This document shows, piece after piece, positions 59,475 to 64,000 of a DNA stretch of 64,000 bases. The position numbers and the translations under genes were made by a program. The notes under the pieces are model-generated. The model worked only from the letters and a program-made list of their open reading frames with translations, ran no database searches and was not told the origin of the DNA. Source of the stretch: Sipunculus nudus (taxonomy: Eukaryota > Annelida > Sipuncula > Golfingiida > Sipunculidae); assembly GCA_026874595.1 (NCBI GenBank), contig CM049315.1, forward strand, positions 61,441,389 to 61,505,388. The letters are read 5' to 3'. How positions within the stretch are numbered: position 1 is the stretch's first letter; every line of letters starts with the position of its first letter.

Positions 59475-59729
59475 CAGGCTAGATAAAAGGACTGCTCTTT
59501 GGTAGTGGGTGGCTCTTCACCTGGGTAGCCGACACTGTCGTAAAACCAACCCCAAGGTGAAAAAGAAGCCATATACCCTCTGCCTGCCACTGAGGGCAGG
59601 CATAGGGGTCCACTGCTCGATGATCCAAGAGAGACTGGAATTGCCAGAATGTTACATCCTTCCCCCCTATAGGGAAAATTTTACACTACAGTGGAAAATT
59701 TTGCGATAGCAGTCATGATATCTAGCCTG
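59475..59729. mobile_element. Small MITE with ~22-bp terminal inverted repeats
   Basis: The left end CAGGCTAGATAAAAGGACTG and the inverted right end CAGGCTAGATATCATGACTG share 18 of 22 positions. No clear target duplication. Read on the minus strand, the interior mimics an exon (about 64 open codons ending at a GTAAGT-like donor), which is best explained by the element. Confidence 0.65.
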
Positions 59730-60666
59730 TGGAGAGGAGAATTTGTTTTTGTTTGTTTCTTATATGACCAAAACATGGCTGGCAGGCTGTGTATAGGCTG
59801 TTAGCCGGCTACCCAACCCCTAACTCCCATGTTGGGAGGGGGGAGGTAGGTTTATCCAATGCTACAACAGCGGGTAGGGAGTGTTCTCTCCCCACACAGT
59901 ACCTCCAGTGATTAGGGACTTTGCAGTCTGATAGTTGTTTTGAAAGTTCAGGGATTGTGTAATTTTTATAAAACATTCAAAAACAATATAAAATATTCAA
60001 AGATACATCACTGACATTCAACATGCACCAGGTACAATAAGTTATTACATGTTACAGTCCATTAGTGAGCCAGGTGGCCATAAAGGATTTAATAAAATAT
60101 CAGTCCAGATGGTGGCCCCACAGGCCTCAGTATTTACTCAAGGAATTCTGCATTTGTAAAAGCGTCCAATATCTGGCTGTAGTGGAATGTTGGCTCAGGT
60201 TGGAGCTTGCTGTAGCAGAAGAGCTGAGCCGGACCACACTGAGAAGGCTGCACTGATGGCTGACAACTGGTTCATGCGAAAATGGAGCCTCTGAAAATAA
60301 AATACAAGAGCGGCAGTATCTGTCCTTATGACACAAGTATAATTTTTGCGACAATTACCTAGACATGACTATTTAAAAAATAGCTCTCACAAAAAAATTA
60401 TACATAATCAAACATAAAGAATGCTGATAAGCGGCCCCTTGGTAAAACATTAAAACAGTTAAACACTTGATCTAAGTTTAACTATACATTATTAAATAAA
60501 ATTGACAACGGTTACATAAAGGGGCCCTCCAATAGGGAGAATCTGGGCTCATTTCTCCGTTTTATTTGGAGTATATAAAACTAGGGGTAACTATGGTCCC
60601 CAAAAGATGTATATCCCGAAGATACAAGATTGGCAAAAGTAACCTACGTATCAGATTTAATGGACA
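59730..60666. other. Upstream flank, no gene seen
   Basis: Open frames on both strands at 60065-60354 overlap each other and show no known motif. Confidence 0.35.
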
Positions 60667-61215
60667 GTATTTTCTTTGTGCCCTGTCTGGCCTCACAACT
60701 GTAACGGAATTTATTTAGAGCCCCGTCTGGCTGAAACATGCCCCCTCGCTGGGCTAATAAATATTTCGACCACTGGTCTACTAATAGAGCGAGATTCACT
60801 CGCACACTGTATCATCATCTGATCAGTGTTTAAACGTATATGCTTTACCCTCGGGTAAGCTTTTTATTAACAGTATTTATTCTGTGCCCTGTTCGGCCTC
60901 AAAATACAGACGGTATTTTAAGCCCCGCACGGCCGAAACATGCCCTCTCACTGGGGTGAAATATTCAGACCATAGGTCAACTTATCAAGCGAGATTCACT
61001 CGCACACTGTATCATCATAGGATCAGTGTTTAGACGTATATGCGTTACCCTCAGGTAAGCTTTTCATAAACAGTATTTATTCTGTGCCCTGTTTGGCCTC
61101 AAAATCTAGACGGTATTTTAAGCCCCGTTTGGCTGAAACATGCCCTTTCACTGGGCTAACATATGAACTACAACTGACCAAGTAATAAAAATCTGGTAAC
61201 AGCGAGATTTCTGGC
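60667..61215 (+). repeat. Tandem repeat of ~200-206 bp, about 2.7 units
   Basis: TGTGCCCTGT starts at 60677, 60883 and 61083. Each unit continues GGCCTCA..., GCCCCG...GGCTGAAACATG, GCGAGATTCACTCGCACACT, ATCAGTGTTT and ACCCTCGGGTAAGC. The third copy is truncated after about 85 bp, with a detached GCGAGATTTC piece at 61203. Confidence 0.88.
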
Positions 61216-64000
61216 TCAGTGTAAGATCATCTTAGATTATTACAGGTGAACTTAAGTATAGTAATACATTAAATAATACTACAGATAATTCAATGATTGC
61301 ACAGTAGTTTTAATCAGTTACAGAAAGTCTACCTGCAATATACAACACATATACATAACTTTAATTGAGAAAAAATGGCAAGCAGTGCTGCCCAAGAATT
61401 TGTTAAATTAGAGGTGTTGATAACCCTACAAATTGGATATCAGGGTTAGTTACCTATTCATTAGTTTATTTGAATAATGAGAATTTCTTTCTTTAATCTG
61501 TTTCTAGCATTACAGTTTATTGTTTATATTTTCATACATCATTATTTTATCATCAAGAATATTATCATTCTGATTTTTATCATTAATTATTTCTTCTTAT
61601 TAAGCTCTGTATATTCAGATTATGTGTAGCAGCTAACTTAGTTTGTAGTACTGTAGTTTGTAGTTAAATTAACATTTCTTAACTCGAATCCGCAGAGAAA
61701 TATGTATTTTGGTTACAAAAAAAAATGTTCTACCCTTCCAGCAATGAATATGTGGTTTGTTATTTATTTTAAATATCATTACTCTCAACTGCAATACAGA
61801 GTGGACATAAACTTGAAGTCAGCTTATTTATTCATTTTATTTGTGTATTTATTCCACATATTTAGTATTTTGGTGTGTTGCTCACCTATTAATATTATTG
61901 ATAGGATTTCACTGAAATTAACCTAATTAAACAAGTTAAGCTTCTAAATGAGTGATGCCAGATTAACTGGTGTGTTAGGTATGCACACTGATCTTATTTG
62001 TTTTAATTACTCCGAATACTTAAGAGAAACAAATTTGTGCTGGTTGATGTTATAGCTAGGTTTCGATATGATGACAGGTACAATGGTATGCAAGTGGCGC
62101 CACCATACCAGATACAAAATACTCTAGGTGAAAGGTGGTACCCTGCCAAAATCGAGAACTCTCTAGGCGATACGCAAAACCCACAAGGCAGACATGCAAT
62201 CATGTCAGACACCACATACACTTGGCAAAAATTGTTTCCATGCCGGAGAATATCTCCTAAAAAGCGACTGGGAACTTTGCCAGCACAAAACACTGCATAG
62301 AAGGGACAACCACGCCGGGTATCACCCAAGGCAACTGGTATATATTTTATGCCCTTATATGTTAAACTAAATAAAAACTCAACCAGGAAAAGCACATATA
62401 CTATGCCGGGATATGAACCCTAAAAAGCGACTAGTAAAACTCTCAAGGTTGAGGCAGAATAAATGGTACTATGCCAGATACTCAGAGATCTAGGCAAATT
62501 GGATACCAATAAAAAACCTTCCAGGTGTGTCAGACATGTTAGATCCAGCCTTTAGGTAGTTAATTTCACCAGAGAAATTCAAAGTAATACTCATGCATAT
62601 CTAGTCCAGCAGTATGTGAAGCAGAATAAAATGCCTTTTAATTAAATTTATAAGTACCATACTATTTACTTCTGAATTTGTCTAATTAAGTAGAGTTATA
62701 AATGTTAATCATAATTGGAAATAACTAAGTATTTAAAAGTTTCATTTTAGAATAAGAAATTTATAAATAAATGTTTATGAACACTTTAACTAGCTTTGAG
62801 ATAATAGTCTACTTTTGTATTAAAATTAAATGCTAAAAATCAACAAATGAATTTAGAAAAAGCGTAAATAAAATATGAGCATGCCTGAGAGGTATTCCTC
62901 TAAGAATTACTAAATATTTATTTAAAGATTGATCTAGATTATAAAGTACTGATCTGTTTTTATTGTTATATTTTTAACATCAAAATTCATTGTTAATTGT
63001 AACAAGTTATTATGATTATTTAAAGGCAAGGGCTAAACACCTTAAAAGTATCTGCTTGTATCAGTTGGACATATAAGAGAGACCAACAGAAAGATAAGCC
63101 CAATTATTTAATAATATTTTATTTAAATGTTATTTTTATTGGTGAAATTAGTTTTCTAGTTTTATTTATTAATTTTATTATAATTTAAAGTGAGTTACCA
63201 GCACATGAAAGCATGTTAATATAAGGTACATGACACATGACAAAGGTTCACATGACATTACACCAGGTAACAGGTGTATCTAAATATGGGTGGTGTGTTA
63301 GGTAATTTGTCTGGGCTCCTTTGACAGAGTTTTAGTGTTGATAGCAAATCTCAACTTATCCTACTCAGTATGATATAACCCCATATGGGGCACTGAATGC
63401 ACCTGGATTATTAATCTGACCTGCAAGATAAGGGGATTACCAGCAGGCCCTGTGAGACACAGGTAACTTTGAAACCCAAGGGTGATGTTTACACACCTGG
63501 GGATTATGCAATAACCTGTGACCAGGAGATGAAACTTGACTACGGGTCAGTTTGTTTGAATGACACACTAAAATGTATCTACCAGGTGTGCCCTTTCTGT
63601 AATTTAAAATTCGCCAAACAATAGAACACTAGGTACGGTAATTTAAGGATTTAAAGCCTTGTTTTAAAACCAACATGTAGGCTAAATTTCTTTACACAAG
63701 AAACCCATTTTGTTTAAACATAAAGTTCAGTGAATATCGGGTTTTACAATAACATTTGAATGTAGATCAGGCTTATAAAACATTTTGAACTGACAATACA
63801 GTTTGGAATAAAAAGATATTTAATTGATGTTTCTATCAAAATACATTCACAATAACCAGTTCAGTGGTATTCATTCAATATGTACATGCATAACATAACA
63901 GTTTAAAGATGTTCCATTCGACAGCATCTACATATGTACAAAAAGAAAAGCTATGTTACTTCTATTCAAGAGACAGCTACGCATAATAAAAGGTTGAGCT
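61216..64000. other. Distal upstream flank, no gene seen
   Basis: AT-rich. 62090-62500 contains a GTGGCGCCACC palindrome and loosely repeated CTCTAGGTGAAAGG / CTCTAGGCGATACG phrases. A 130-codon minus-strand frame there (62003-62395) has no recognisable domain and may be chance. Confidence 0.35.

Noticed and set aside
59475-59729. Exon-like minus-strand frame (about 64 codons) with a GTAAGT donor, possible upstream exon of the gene
   Set aside because: The segment is bounded by ~22-bp terminal inverted repeats, and the donor-like site lies at the element's edge. Exon 1 has its own start with an upstream in-frame stop.
62003-62395. 130-codon minus-strand frame as a gene
   Set aside because: No recognisable domain. 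The sequence contains loosely repeated phrases and a repeat-family palindrome, and there is no support for splicing or a promoter.

Overview
This is a eukaryotic, AT-rich, intron- and repeat-dominated window. Four short coding exons of one gene are the only protein-coding sequence I can support. The repeat style suggests a lophotrochozoan, most likely a bivalve mollusc: non-autonomous elements made of tandem core repeats, an ACGG/ACAG microsatellite and a hairpin 3' end, plus many TGACCTTGACCTTTGACC motifs. The species call is an inference.

The gene lies on the minus strand and is the 5' part of a TBC1D1/TBC1D4 (AS160)-type Rab GTPase-activating protein. Exon 1 (54179-54643) holds the start and most of the first PTB/PID domain. 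Exon 2 (34667-35350) finishes PTB1 and starts PTB2, with a long Ser/Thr-rich loop. Exon 3 (18740-18835) and exon 4 (10709-10835) complete PTB2 and reach the conserved Cys-Pro-Met-His / Leu-His-Lys-Leu-Cys segment. The exons join in frame with consensus splice sites (phases 0, 0, 0, then 1) and give 457 residues plus one base. Introns 1-3 are about 18.8, 15.8 and 7.9 kb. The calmodulin-binding/TBC catalytic part must lie off the low-coordinate end.

The introns are packed with repeats that I sorted by eye into families. A and A-long: 5' end AACAAG plus a GACCCATGGGTC-like palindrome and GCTCAGCTGA, 3' end a hairpin ending TCAGCTGAGCTAAAA. B: ~145-bp cores. C: TAACTCGGCCAAAAATC cores. D: alternating 129/149-bp cores with GGTGGCGCCACC and a GTATCCGC hairpin end. 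E: ~146-bp cores with TGACCTTGACCTTTGACC. G: AACAAGGCCTACAGGCCT 5' end. F: a ~500-bp repeat. Every oriented copy I recognised points along the + strand, antisense to the gene. Several classical DNA transposons have inserted into these repeats, and their boundaries and target-site duplications can be read against uninterrupted copies: 7298-8830, 11473-11872, 31838-33231 and 43141-44717. A decayed LINE reverse-transcriptase tail is at 46075-46651.

The ~9.3 kb upstream of the start codon (54.7-64 kb) is different. It almost lacks families A-G and instead holds AT runs, large palindromes and hairpins, a small terminal-inverted-repeat element and a ~200-bp tandem repeat. I found no second gene, no convincing tRNA or rRNA, and no CRISPR array or prokaryotic feature.
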